This document shows positions 22,310 to 28,959 of a stretch of 28,959 bases of DNA, piece after piece (the stretch's first letter is position 1; each line of letters begins with the position of its first letter). A model generated the notes under the pieces. It was not told the origin of the DNA, made no database searches, and saw only the letters and a list, made by a program, of their open reading frames with translations. Origin of the DNA: Bacteroidota bacterium (GTDB lineage Bacteria > Bacteroidota > Bacteroidia > Flavobacteriales > Weeksellaceae); NCBI GenBank assembly GCA_023419095.1, contig JAEZYN010000117.1, forward strand, positions 1 to 28,959. Direction: 5' to 3'. The position numbers were made by a program, and so were the translations under genes.

Positions 22310-23075
22310 AATTCTTACTGAACAATTTTTCAGCATTTTCGGATGTCATCCGGTCTAACTCAGAAAAATCAATACCGTAGATATCAACCAATTTACCGGC
22401 TACAAGCTCCAGATAAGAACTCTCATTTCGCTTTCCGCGGAACGGTACGGGCGCTAAATAGGGTGAATCGGTTTCGAGCACGATTTTATCTAAAGGTATT
22501 TCGCGCAGAAACTGATCGATCTTTCCGTTTTTAAAGGTTACCACGCCACCAATTCCCAAGATGAAATTCAGATCAACCGCATGTTTGGCCTGCTCTAATG
22601 TACCTGAGAAGCAATGAAAAATTCCGCGGAGTTGAGGACGTTTTTTTCTTTCGAGCACTTCAAAAACCTCATCAAAACTTTCGCGCGTGTGAATGACGAT
22701 GGGTAAATCGCGCTCGATCGCCCAATCGATCTGTTTCTCAAAAGCTTTAATTTGGATATCTAAAGTAGATTTGTCCCAATAAAGATCAATCCCGATCTCA
22801 CCGATGGCCGGAAATTCGCGCTCGTTAAGATACTTTTCCACGATTGTGAGTTCGCTTTCCCACGTCTCCGGTTGAACTGAGCATGGGTGAAGTCCCATCA
22901 TGGCGAACATCTGATTGGGATAATTGCTTTCCAGCGTGAGCATTTTTGCATGTGTTTCTGAGTCGATGGCCGGCAGATAAAATTTTGAAACGCCTTTTTT
23001 AATTGCTCTCTCAATCATTTCAGCGCGGTCACTATCGAATTGGTCGGAATACAGATGGGTGTGTGTGTCAATCAT
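22308..23075 (-). CDS. TatD family metal-dependent hydrolase
   Basis: A 255-aa TIM-barrel hydrolase of the TatD DNase type. Metal ligands are His5 and His7 (DTHTH), Glu93 (GEIGID), His129 (VIHTR), His154 (FHCFSG) and Asp203 (ETDSPYL). Relatives act as 3'-5' exonucleases or D-aminoacyl-tRNA deacylases. It lies 39 bp after the GSCFA gene on the same strand and is probably the last gene of the prenyl synthase transcript. Confidence 0.94.
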   Translation of the reverse strand: MIDTHTHLYSDQFDSDRAEMIERAIKKGVSKFYLPAIDSETHAKMLTLESNYPNQMFAMMGLHPCSVQPETWESELTIVEKYLNEREFPAIGEIGIDLYWDKSTLDIQIKAFEKQIDWAIERDLPIVIHTRESFDEVFEVLERKKRPQLRGIFHCFSGTLEQAKHAVDLNFILGIGGVVTFKNGKIDQFLREIPLDKIVLETDSPYLAPVPFRGKRNESSYLELVAGKLVDIYGIDFSELDRMTSENAEKLFSKN

Positions 23076-23114
23076 AGTAATGCTTATGGATCCGGTGTTT
23101 TGCCTTTACAATTA

Positions 23115-24071
23115 TTAATTTTTGAAAATTTCGTGTTTTACTTTTGCCCGTTGGGCTATAATCCGTTGCTGTACTGAGGCTAAAAATCCCTGATATTTCG
23201 GGCTGTTTTCATCTTCGGTTTGATGTTCCAGCGCTTTCGAAATCTTCAGATTTTCTTCCACGAAACCCCGGGTTTCTTCACTGAAAAAGGCATCTTTAAA
23301 TTTTTCCCAGATATACGCTACCGCCTGTGAGTTCGGATGAATGAGATCATCTTTGTAATAGCGGTAATCGCGCAGATCGTCCATCAAAATCTCATAAACA
23401 GGCACATATTGACAATTTTCAAACTGCGGAATCACATCGTGCAAAGCCGTGATGATTTTAGATTTACTCAGCGAATTTTGCGTCATGCCGTCGCGCGTGT
23501 GGCGAACAGGAGAAACGGTGAAAAGTATCTGCACGTCATCGGTACAGATATCTTTTAATATTTTAATACTTTCCGAAATGCTTTCGGAAATTTCGTACTG
23601 GCTCAGTAATCTTTTCTCGAAATGTTTTGCGGGAATTTTGTGGCAGTTGGCAACCAGTTTTTTCTTTGGCAAAAATTCGTAGATAAACGAACTTCCGTAC
23701 GTAATGATCACCCATTTTGATGACTGCAAAAACTGATTTCCTGCTTCTATACTTTTGTTGATTTTCTCTAAAGTCTGATGCAGAAATCTGGAATTGAAAC
23801 TGCTGTGATGATCGAGCGAGATGATCTCGTCGTTATACTTTATTAAATCATCTTCTGTGTAAAACTCTGACTTATGAAGTTTTTTTAAAGCCTCATTGAT
23901 TGAAAACGGATTAAAAAGAGTGCCGTACGGATTATTCAGCGTCTGAAGTTGCCCCTTTGATAGCAATGCAGACAATTCGCCTGCAAAACACGAACCCATC
24001 GAAAACAGCTTATCTTCCACGCCAATCTTTTCCTTTGAAATTGCTATTTCAACCTCAGTTCTGAATTTCAT
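23115..24071 (-). CDS. GSCFA domain protein
   Basis: A 318-aa protein named after its GSCFA motif, seen here in LFSMGSCFAGEL with Ser27 and Cys28. It has SGNH-hydrolase-like features: the early Ser in GSCF, WVIITYGSSFIYEF, and a late DDLIHPNSQAVAYIW block with a D-x-x-H pair. It may be an esterase or acyl transferase; the substrate is unknown. There is no signal peptide. It lies between the prenyl synthase and tatD with gaps of about 40 bp on each side. Confidence 0.88.
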   Translation of the reverse strand: MKFRTEVEIAISKEKIGVEDKLFSMGSCFAGELSALLSKGQLQTLNNPYGTLFNPFSINEALKKLHKSEFYTEDDLIKYNDEIISLDHHSSFNSRFLHQTLEKINKSIEAGNQFLQSSKWVIITYGSSFIYEFLPKKKLVANCHKIPAKHFEKRLLSQYEISESISESIKILKDICTDDVQILFTVSPVRHTRDGMTQNSLSKSKIITALHDVIPQFENCQYVPVYEILMDDLRDYRYYKDDLIHPNSQAVAYIWEKFKDAFFSEETRGFVEENLKISKALEHQTEDENSPKYQGFLASVQQRIIAQRAKVKHEIFKN

Positions 24072-24111
24072 TTAAAAATAAATATGATCAAATTAAAAAA
24101 CGTTAAAAATC

Positions 24112-25083
24112 TTAGCTATCCCGACGCAGAAGATAGTTCGCAAGCTCAATAAACGGCTTCTTTTTTTCGTCCGGCACATCGATCTGGTTCAGGTAACCCT
24201 GTGCAATCTCGTTGTATTTCTGAATCAGCAGCAGCGTTTTTTCATCCACTTTGGTCCGGCGGAAAATTTTCTCCACACTGTAGACTTTGTCTACGTTATC
24301 GGTTTTTTTAGAGTACCAAAAATCAAGTTCCTTACGCTCTTCCTCGGTGCCGTGCTCTCTGGCGAGGAGATAAAGAACGGTTTTTTTATTTTCGTAAATA
24401 TCGCCGGCATGCTTTTTACCAAACTGTTCCTGATCGCCAAATACGTCCAGATAATCATCCATGATCTGGAAAGCAATTCCGACGTTTTTGCCAAAATTAA
24501 AGATCGCTTTTGCCGCTTTGAAATCTGCTCCGGCGATCAACGCACCGATTTCGAATGATGATGCGCTTAAAACTCCGGTTTTATACGTAATCATGCGGAT
24601 GTAATCATTAAAAGTAACGTCACCTAAAGTTTCAAAATTTATGTCATATTGCTGACCTTCACACAGCAACAGCCCCGTGTGCGTGAAAACACGGACGCAC
24701 GCTTTGTAAAGTTCCGGCTCGAGGTCTTCAAAGAACTTATACGATTTCATTAACAGTGCGTCTCCCGAGAGAATCCCTGTATTGATGCCGTGCAGCGTGT
24801 GGATCGTAGGCATATTCCGGCGGAGCGGGGCCTCATCCATGATATCATCATGAATTAGCGTAAAATTGTGAAAAAACTCGATTGCCAGAGCCGGTTTGAT
24901 AGCTTTCTGCTGATCGCCGCCAAACATGTCATTGGCCATCAGTACCATGATGGGACGCAACCTCTTACCGCCGTGCGAGATGATGTAGTTCATCGGCTCA
25001 TAAAGCTCAACAGGTTTATCTTTGAACGTATATTTTTCGATTGCTTTTGAAACAATTTCCTGGTATTTTTCTAAAAAATGCAT
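24112..25083 (-). CDS. Polyprenyl synthetase (trans-isoprenyl diphosphate synthase)
   Basis: Condenses isopentenyl diphosphate onto allylic diphosphates. It is 323 aa from the ATG at 25083, chosen because the promoter -7 box lies just upstream of it and a longer reading from 25113 would cross that box. The first Asp-rich motif DDIMD is at 79-83 with the basic pair RR after it, GGKRLRP is at 38-44, and the second motif DDYLD is at 209-213. Phe74 sits five residues before the first motif, and there is no two-residue insertion in that motif, a pattern that hints at a short product (C15-C20). The chain length is not certain. Products would feed menaquinone, carotenoid or lipid-carrier synthesis. 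Confidence 0.92.
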   Translation of the reverse strand: MHFLEKYQEIVSKAIEKYTFKDKPVELYEPMNYIISHGGKRLRPIMVLMANDMFGGDQQKAIKPALAIEFFHNFTLIHDDIMDEAPLRRNMPTIHTLHGINTGILSGDALLMKSYKFFEDLEPELYKACVRVFTHTGLLLCEGQQYDINFETLGDVTFNDYIRMITYKTGVLSASSFEIGALIAGADFKAAKAIFNFGKNVGIAFQIMDDYLDVFGDQEQFGKKHAGDIYENKKTVLYLLAREHGTEEERKELDFWYSKKTDNVDKVYSVEKIFRRTKVDEKTLLLIQKYNEIAQGYLNQIDVPDEKKKPFIELANYLLRRDS

Positions 25084-25102
25084 ATTTAAAATAGTGTTTG
25101 AA

Positions 25103-25110
25103 CAAAAATA
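25103..25110 (-). promoter_or_regulatory. -7 element of prenyl synthase promoter
   Basis: TATTTTTG on the minus strand matches TAnnTTTG, 20 bp before the ATG. The -33 box is not clear. Confidence 0.5.
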
Positions 25111-25143
25111 CAATTTTAATAAAGCTTTCTACACTGCGAGACA

Positions 25144-25170
25144 CAAAAAAACCACCGTAGTGGTGGTTTT
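25144..25170 (-). terminator. Terminator after phosphate transporter
   Basis: AACCACC and GGTGGTT form a perfect stem over a five-base loop, with a seven-T run on the minus strand. It separates the pit operon from the prenyl synthase. Confidence 0.88.
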
Positions 25171-25193
25171 AATAATATTATGTTTTAAAAATT

Positions 25194-26339
25194 TTAAGTA
25201 AAATAAGTCACGAGAACGTACGTAAATCCTGCGACCAGCGCTGAAATTGGAATTGTAAGAATCCAGGCCCAAAGAAGGCTCACGGTGATTCCCCAACGCA
25301 CCGCTGAAACTCTTTTTGTAAGCCCGACACCGATAATCGCACCGGTAATGGTATGCGTGGTAGAAACCGGAATGCCGAGATGATCTGTCAGGAAAAGCGT
25401 AATTGCACCGGCAGATTCAGCGCTTACACCCTCCAGTGGCGTCACTTTGGTAATTTTAGTTCCCATTGTTTTTACAATTTTCCAGCCGCCACTCATCGTA
25501 CCCAAACCAATGGCAAGGAAAGAAACGAACGGTACCCACATGTAGTCTGTCGTAAAATGTGCAAATCGGTCTTTAGATGCCATCAGCGCATATTCGTCGT
25601 TGCCGCCGATAAGTGTTACGTGATAGTAAATGACGGCTGCACCTATGATTCCCATTACTTTCTGTGCATCATTCAGGCCGTGACCCAGACTGAAAAGCGC
25701 AGATGAAAAGAGCTGCCATTTCTTGAAATGTCCATCAGCCTTGCGCGGGTTGCTGTTCCTTGCGAAGAAAACAATGATCAGCGTGATCACTATCGATACA
25801 AGCATACCGATAAAAGGCGCCATGAAGATGAACAGGAAGATCGGAATCACTTTTTCATATTTCACAACATTTTGTGTCATGAGTTCCAGAAGTGCAGCTT
25901 TTACTTTTTGCCAGAGCGAAAAATCAGGGTGAGCCAGAGCAACCTGGTGATAATCCAAGGAAAACGCGTGCATGAGTGCGGCTCCTAAAAACCCGCCAAT
26001 CAGCGTGTGTGAGGACGATGAAGGAATGCCGAACCACCACGTGAGCAGGTTCCAGGCGATAGCCGCGATCAAACCGGAAAATATGACTTCAAGATTAATG
26101 AAATCTTCATTTACGGTTTTTGCGATCGTGTTTCCGATTTTAAATTCGCCGATGATATACATCGCGACAAAAAAAGCGGCAAAATTCCATAAAGCAGCCC
26201 AAAGTACGGCCTGAAACGGCGTAAGTACCTTAGTAGAAACTATCGTAGCGATAGAGTTTGCCGCGTCATGAAAGCCGTTGATATAGTCAAAGATCAGCGC
26301 GAGGACGATAATGACTATTAATAATAGTGGTAAATCCAT
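25194..26339 (-). CDS. Inorganic phosphate transporter, PiT family
   Basis: A 381-aa inner-membrane permease with about ten hydrophobic segments. The duplicated PiT signature appears as DYINGFHDAANSIATIVST in the N-terminal half and GHGLNDAQKVMGIIGA in the second half, and both PSSSHTLIGGFLGA and PVSTTHTITGAIIG repeats are present. It takes up phosphate (with H+ or as metal phosphate). It lies 27 bp after the DUF47 gene, the standard partner of PiT permeases, and ends at a strong terminator. Confidence 0.95.
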   Translation of the reverse strand: MDLPLLLIVIIVLALIFDYINGFHDAANSIATIVSTKVLTPFQAVLWAALWNFAAFFVAMYIIGEFKIGNTIAKTVNEDFINLEVIFSGLIAAIAWNLLTWWFGIPSSSSHTLIGGFLGAALMHAFSLDYHQVALAHPDFSLWQKVKAALLELMTQNVVKYEKVIPIFLFIFMAPFIGMLVSIVITLIIVFFARNSNPRKADGHFKKWQLFSSALFSLGHGLNDAQKVMGIIGAAVIYYHVTLIGGNDEYALMASKDRFAHFTTDYMWVPFVSFLAIGLGTMSGGWKIVKTMGTKITKVTPLEGVSAESAGAITLFLTDHLGIPVSTTHTITGAIIGVGLTKRVSAVRWGITVSLLWAWILTIPISALVAGFTYVLVTYFT

Positions 26340-26366
26340 ATTACTATATAAAGATTGCGCAATAGA

Positions 26367-27005
26367 TTAAGCGTATTTAATTACGATACTGTCCATCGTG
26401 TTGGCTACATCTTCGGCCTTGTCTGTCACGATCTCCAGATATTCAAGCACGGATTTCACCTTGATGATGTTGATGGCGTCATTAGTCTCGAAAAGTCTAA
26501 CAATAGCCTGACTCAGAACGTCATCGGCGATGTTTTCGTATGAGTTTATCTTGATGGAAGATTCTTTTACCGCTTTTCCGTTCTTGAAATCTTTGAGGTT
26601 CTCCATTGCGGTTTTTATTTCCATACATGATTTATAGATCAGCAGGCTGAATTCTGTATAAGCCGGATCCAGCGGTGCTTTGTAAAGATAAATGTACTTC
26701 GCAGATGCATAGATGTAATCGGCAATATCATCTAAGCCACTCGCCAAATGACTGATGTCTTCACGGTCAAACGGAGTGATAAAGTTTTCGCCAAGCTGAA
26801 CGAAAATTTCATGGGTGATATCATCCATTTTGTGCTCGTAGTCGCTCATGTTTGTCAACATGGTGTCATCATTGATGTCAAAATCAAGCAGACCTTCATG
26901 AAATTCTTTTGACATATCTACCAAGGTGTCTGCAACGCGTTCAAACAGTACAAAAAACACTTTGTCTTTAGGTTGGAAGGCTTTAAAAATGTTACCGATT
27001 CCCAT
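26367..27005 (-). CDS. DUF47 (PhoU-like) Pit accessory protein
   Basis: A 212-aa mostly helical cytoplasmic protein of the DUF47/PhoU-like family. The opening FKAFQPKDKVFFVLFERVAD and the conserved EHKMDDITHEIF and FDREDISHLASGLDDIADYI blocks carry the E/D-x-x-x-D metal-binding patterns of PhoU proteins. It is thought to regulate the adjacent phosphate permease. It is the first gene of a two-gene operon with pit. Confidence 0.93.
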   Translation of the reverse strand: MGIGNIFKAFQPKDKVFFVLFERVADTLVDMSKEFHEGLLDFDINDDTMLTNMSDYEHKMDDITHEIFVQLGENFITPFDREDISHLASGLDDIADYIYASAKYIYLYKAPLDPAYTEFSLLIYKSCMEIKTAMENLKDFKNGKAVKESSIKINSYENIADDVLSQAIVRLFETNDAINIIKVKSVLEYLEIVTDKAEDVANTMDSIVIKYA

Positions 27006-27031
27006 AATCTTTCGTTTTAAATTCTATGCTG

Positions 27032-27058
27032 CAAATTTCCGAAAAAGGTGGTAAACAA
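27032..27058 (-). promoter_or_regulatory. Promoter of the DUF47-pit operon
   Basis: TTG (27056-27058) is followed 16 nt later by GAAATTTG (27032-27039) on the minus strand, one base off TAnnTTTG. Confidence 0.45.
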
Positions 27059-27116
27059 TCCTTTTTTAATATTAACTTTTATTCATATTACGGAAAACGT
27101 TATTTGCAGAATAACA

Positions 27117-27151
27117 AAAAAATCAGCTTTGACTGAACAAAACTGATTTTC
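27117..27151 (-). terminator. Terminator after the second helicase
   Basis: On the minus strand AAATCAG pairs with CTGATTT, with an inner TTTG/CAAA pairing, followed by a T run. Confidence 0.75.
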
Positions 27152-27171
27152 ATATGTATAGTGTTTAAAGC

Positions 27172-28878
27172 TTAACCCGCAATTTCCGCGCGTACCTCTT
27201 TTCCTTTAAATTTCTGCGACTGCATTCCTCTTAAAACCTCATCTTTAAAGGTTTTCTCTACTTCAAAGAACGAAAATTTCTCCAGAATTTCGATATCTCC
27301 AATGTCCGGACGCTTCTTTGATTTCGCTGTAGATTTATTAATGATCTCGAGCATATCCATCTTTTTTAAGTGGTCTTTTTTGCCAAGATTGAAGAAGAAT
27401 CTCACCATGTCGCCATTGTTTCTGCGTGGTTTGCGCGAATCGCGCCCACCGTCACGGCTGAATTCTCTTTTGTCGCCACGGTCGCGGTCTCTTCCGCGGT
27501 CACGGTCGCGTCCGCGATCACGGTCTCTGCGGCTTTCCCCACGGTCGTCCGAGCTGAACTTTTGGTCAGCAAGATCATTTTTATCTTTGTAGAACATGGC
27601 AACTTCACGAAGCTGAAGCTGAAGAAGTTTATGTACAAGTTCCTCTTTTGAAAACTCAGTCAGATCTGGTATCAAAGCATCGTCGAACGTAAAGAACTCT
27701 TCATGAACAGTAAACAAAGCCTCAAAAACACCGGCAACCTGCGACTTGATAATCGCCTCTCCGGTCGGAATTTTCTTTTCCTGAATATCGATCTTTGTCG
27801 ACTGTCTGATCTGCTTCAGTTTACGCTGCTCTTCAGGCTTTATCAAAGCCATTGAAATTCCGTCCTTCCCTGCTCTGCCCGTTCTTCCGCTCCGGTGAAC
27901 GAAAACTTCAGGATCATCCGGCAAAGAATAATGGATAACGTGGGTAAGTGAATTTACATCAAGTCCACGTGCAGCAACATCGGTCGCTACGAGAATATCA
28001 ATATTTTTCAGTCTGAATTTTTTCATTACCGTATCACGCTGCGCCTGTGAAAGGTCGCCGTGAAGCGCATCTGCCGCATAACCGTTCTGCATAAGAAAAT
28101 CTGCAACTTCCTGCGTTTCCATACGTGTACGGCAGAAAAGAATTGAATACTGATTAGGATTTGCGTCGATCAAACGTTTCAAAGCTTCCTTCTTATGTCG
28201 GTATCCTACCACATAATATTCGTGCTTGATGTTTTTCTTCACCTCATTGATAGAACCTACCGAGATACGGTGCGGCGTGGTAAGATAGTTCTTCGAAATT
28301 CTTTCTACTTCCTTGTTCATCGTTGCCGAGAACAGATAAGTCTGTTTTGTATCTGGCGTCTCGCTTAAGATGGTTTCCAAATCGTCTTTGAAACCCATTG
28401 AAAGCATCTCATCGGCCTCATCAAGCACAACCCACTGAACTTCAGAGAAGTCCAGTGCCTTGCGGTTAATCATGTCAATCACACGTCCCGGAGTTCCCAC
28501 AATGATCTGTGGTTTATCCCGAAGTGAGCGGATCTGATCCATAATACTGCTGCCACCATAAACCGCTGTGGTTTTGATGTTTTGCATGTATTTTGAATAA
28601 TTTTTAATGTCTTTTGTAATCTGAAGACACAGTTCTCTTGTCGGACAAAGCACCAAAAATTGGATTTTGCGACTACCCTCGTCAATCATATCCAAAATCG
28701 GAAGCGAAAAAGCTGCTGTTTTGCCCGTCCCAGTCTGCGCAAGTGCGATAAGATCGCGAATATCTGTAGAGATAAATGGAATGGTCTGTTTTTGGATTTC
28801 TGTGGGACTTTCGAAGCCCAGTTCGCCAATTGCCTTCAAGATTTCAGGACTTAAATTGGTTTCCGTAAATAAATTCAT
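27172..28878 (-). CDS. DEAD-box RNA helicase with DbpA-type RNA-binding domain
   Basis: A 568-aa helicase of the DeaD/CsdA-DbpA type. Q motif PTEIQ, Walker A AQTGTGKT (47-54), PTREL, DEAD (153-156), SAT (184-186), ATDVAARGLDV and HRSGRTGRAG (328-337) are intact. After the RecA core comes a helical region (about 380-440), then an Arg/Asp/Gly-rich linker with three RDRDRG units at 451-468, and a C-terminal DbpA RNA-binding domain (about 490-567, starting MVRFFFNLGKKD). It probably acts in 50S assembly or cold-stress RNA unwinding. It is transcribed alone. Confidence 0.95.
   Translation of the reverse strand: MNLFTETNLSPEILKAIGELGFESPTEIQKQTIPFISTDIRDLIALAQTGTGKTAAFSLPILDMIDEGSRKIQFLVLCPTRELCLQITKDIKNYSKYMQNIKTTAVYGGSSIMDQIRSLRDKPQIIVGTPGRVIDMINRKALDFSEVQWVVLDEADEMLSMGFKDDLETILSETPDTKQTYLFSATMNKEVERISKNYLTTPHRISVGSINEVKKNIKHEYYVVGYRHKKEALKRLIDANPNQYSILFCRTRMETQEVADFLMQNGYAADALHGDLSQAQRDTVMKKFRLKNIDILVATDVAARGLDVNSLTHVIHYSLPDDPEVFVHRSGRTGRAGKDGISMALIKPEEQRKLKQIRQSTKIDIQEKKIPTGEAIIKSQVAGVFEALFTVHEEFFTFDDALIPDLTEFSKEELVHKLLQLQLREVAMFYKDKNDLADQKFSSDDRGESRRDRDRGRDRDRGRDRDRGDKREFSRDGGRDSRKPRRNNGDMVRFFFNLGKKDHLKKMDMLEIINKSTAKSKKRPDIGDIEILEKFSFFEVEKTFKDEVLRGMQSQKFKGKEVRAEIAG
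27475..27528 (-). repeat. Three 18-bp tandem repeats encoding RDRDRG
   Basis: In-frame 18-bp units in the helicase linker give RDRDRG three times (residues 451-468). The units differ at synonymous positions, so the peptide is kept while the DNA drifts. Confidence 0.85.
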
Positions 28879-28898
28879 TAAGTATATTAAATATTCTG

Positions 28899-28930
28899 CA
28901 AAGATAAGCTTTTTTGAATTGATAAAAAAT
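28899..28930 (-). promoter_or_regulatory. Promoter of the second helicase
   Basis: TATCTTTG at 28899-28906 (minus strand) matches TAnnTTTG, 20 bp before the ATG. The -33 area is only T-rich. Confidence 0.5.
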
Positions 28931-28959
28931 AGCTCGATTCATTAAACTTTTGTTAAAGC

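Overview
The window looks like chromosomal DNA of a Flavobacteriia member (phylum Bacteroidota), most likely Weeksellaceae close to Chryseobacterium/Kaistella. The signs are flavobacterial versions of nearly every gene (DUF5684-fused signal peptidase I, WbqC, DUF5683, GSCFA, N-acetylmuramidase, DUF6438 lipoprotein), repeated TAnnTTTG-type -7 promoter elements with TTTG/TTG about 17-22 nt upstream, few Shine-Dalgarno sequences, and AT-rich intergenic DNA. No phage, IS element or CRISPR array was recognised.

Layout. 1-510: the start of a GIY-YIG nuclease gene running off the left edge, a tRNA-Asp(GTC), and two decayed tandem copies of that tRNA between it and its apparent promoter. 515-952: thioredoxin. 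950-5683: a compact minus-strand operon ubiA, dprE1-like, dprE2-like, HAD phosphatase, cysteine desulfurase; its first four genes resemble the mycobacterial pathway that makes polyprenyl-phosphoryl-D-arabinofuranose. 5784-6976: two lipoproteins (lipocalin-like; glycine zipper plus OmpA). 7083-9421: S8 protease and WbqC. 9455-9540: an intergenic structured element of a type I remember as widespread in flavobacteria. 9543-14328: parA, parB, DUF5683, dapB, then lepB behind its own terminator. 14441-14471: a perfect inverted repeat holding two DnaA-box sequences. 14498-15319: TonB. 15320-15664: an AT-rich gap where the long minus-strand block ends. 15665-16486: N-acetylmuramidase. 16538-17824: purA. 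17996-20218: hpt, adk, obg. 20307-20792: DUF6438 lipoprotein. 21002-22255: RhlE-like DEAD-box helicase with a hairpin-rich leader. 22308-25083: prenyl synthase, GSCFA protein, TatD. 25194-27005: phosphate transporter and its DUF47 partner. 27172-28878: DEAD-box helicase with a DbpA-type RNA-binding domain.

Most genes are housekeeping: purine salvage and synthesis (hpt, purA, adk), ribosome/RNA work (obg, two helicases), chromosome partition (parAB), protein export (lepB), Fe-S/sulfur and redox (cysteine desulfurase, trxA), lysine/peptidoglycan precursor (dapB), isoprenoid chains (prenyl synthase) and phosphate uptake. The less ordinary parts are the tRNA-Asp array beside a GIY-YIG gene, the arabinose-donor-like operon, the DnaA-box palindrome beside parA, the intergenic element between lepB and wbqC, and the leader of the 21.0 kb helicase.
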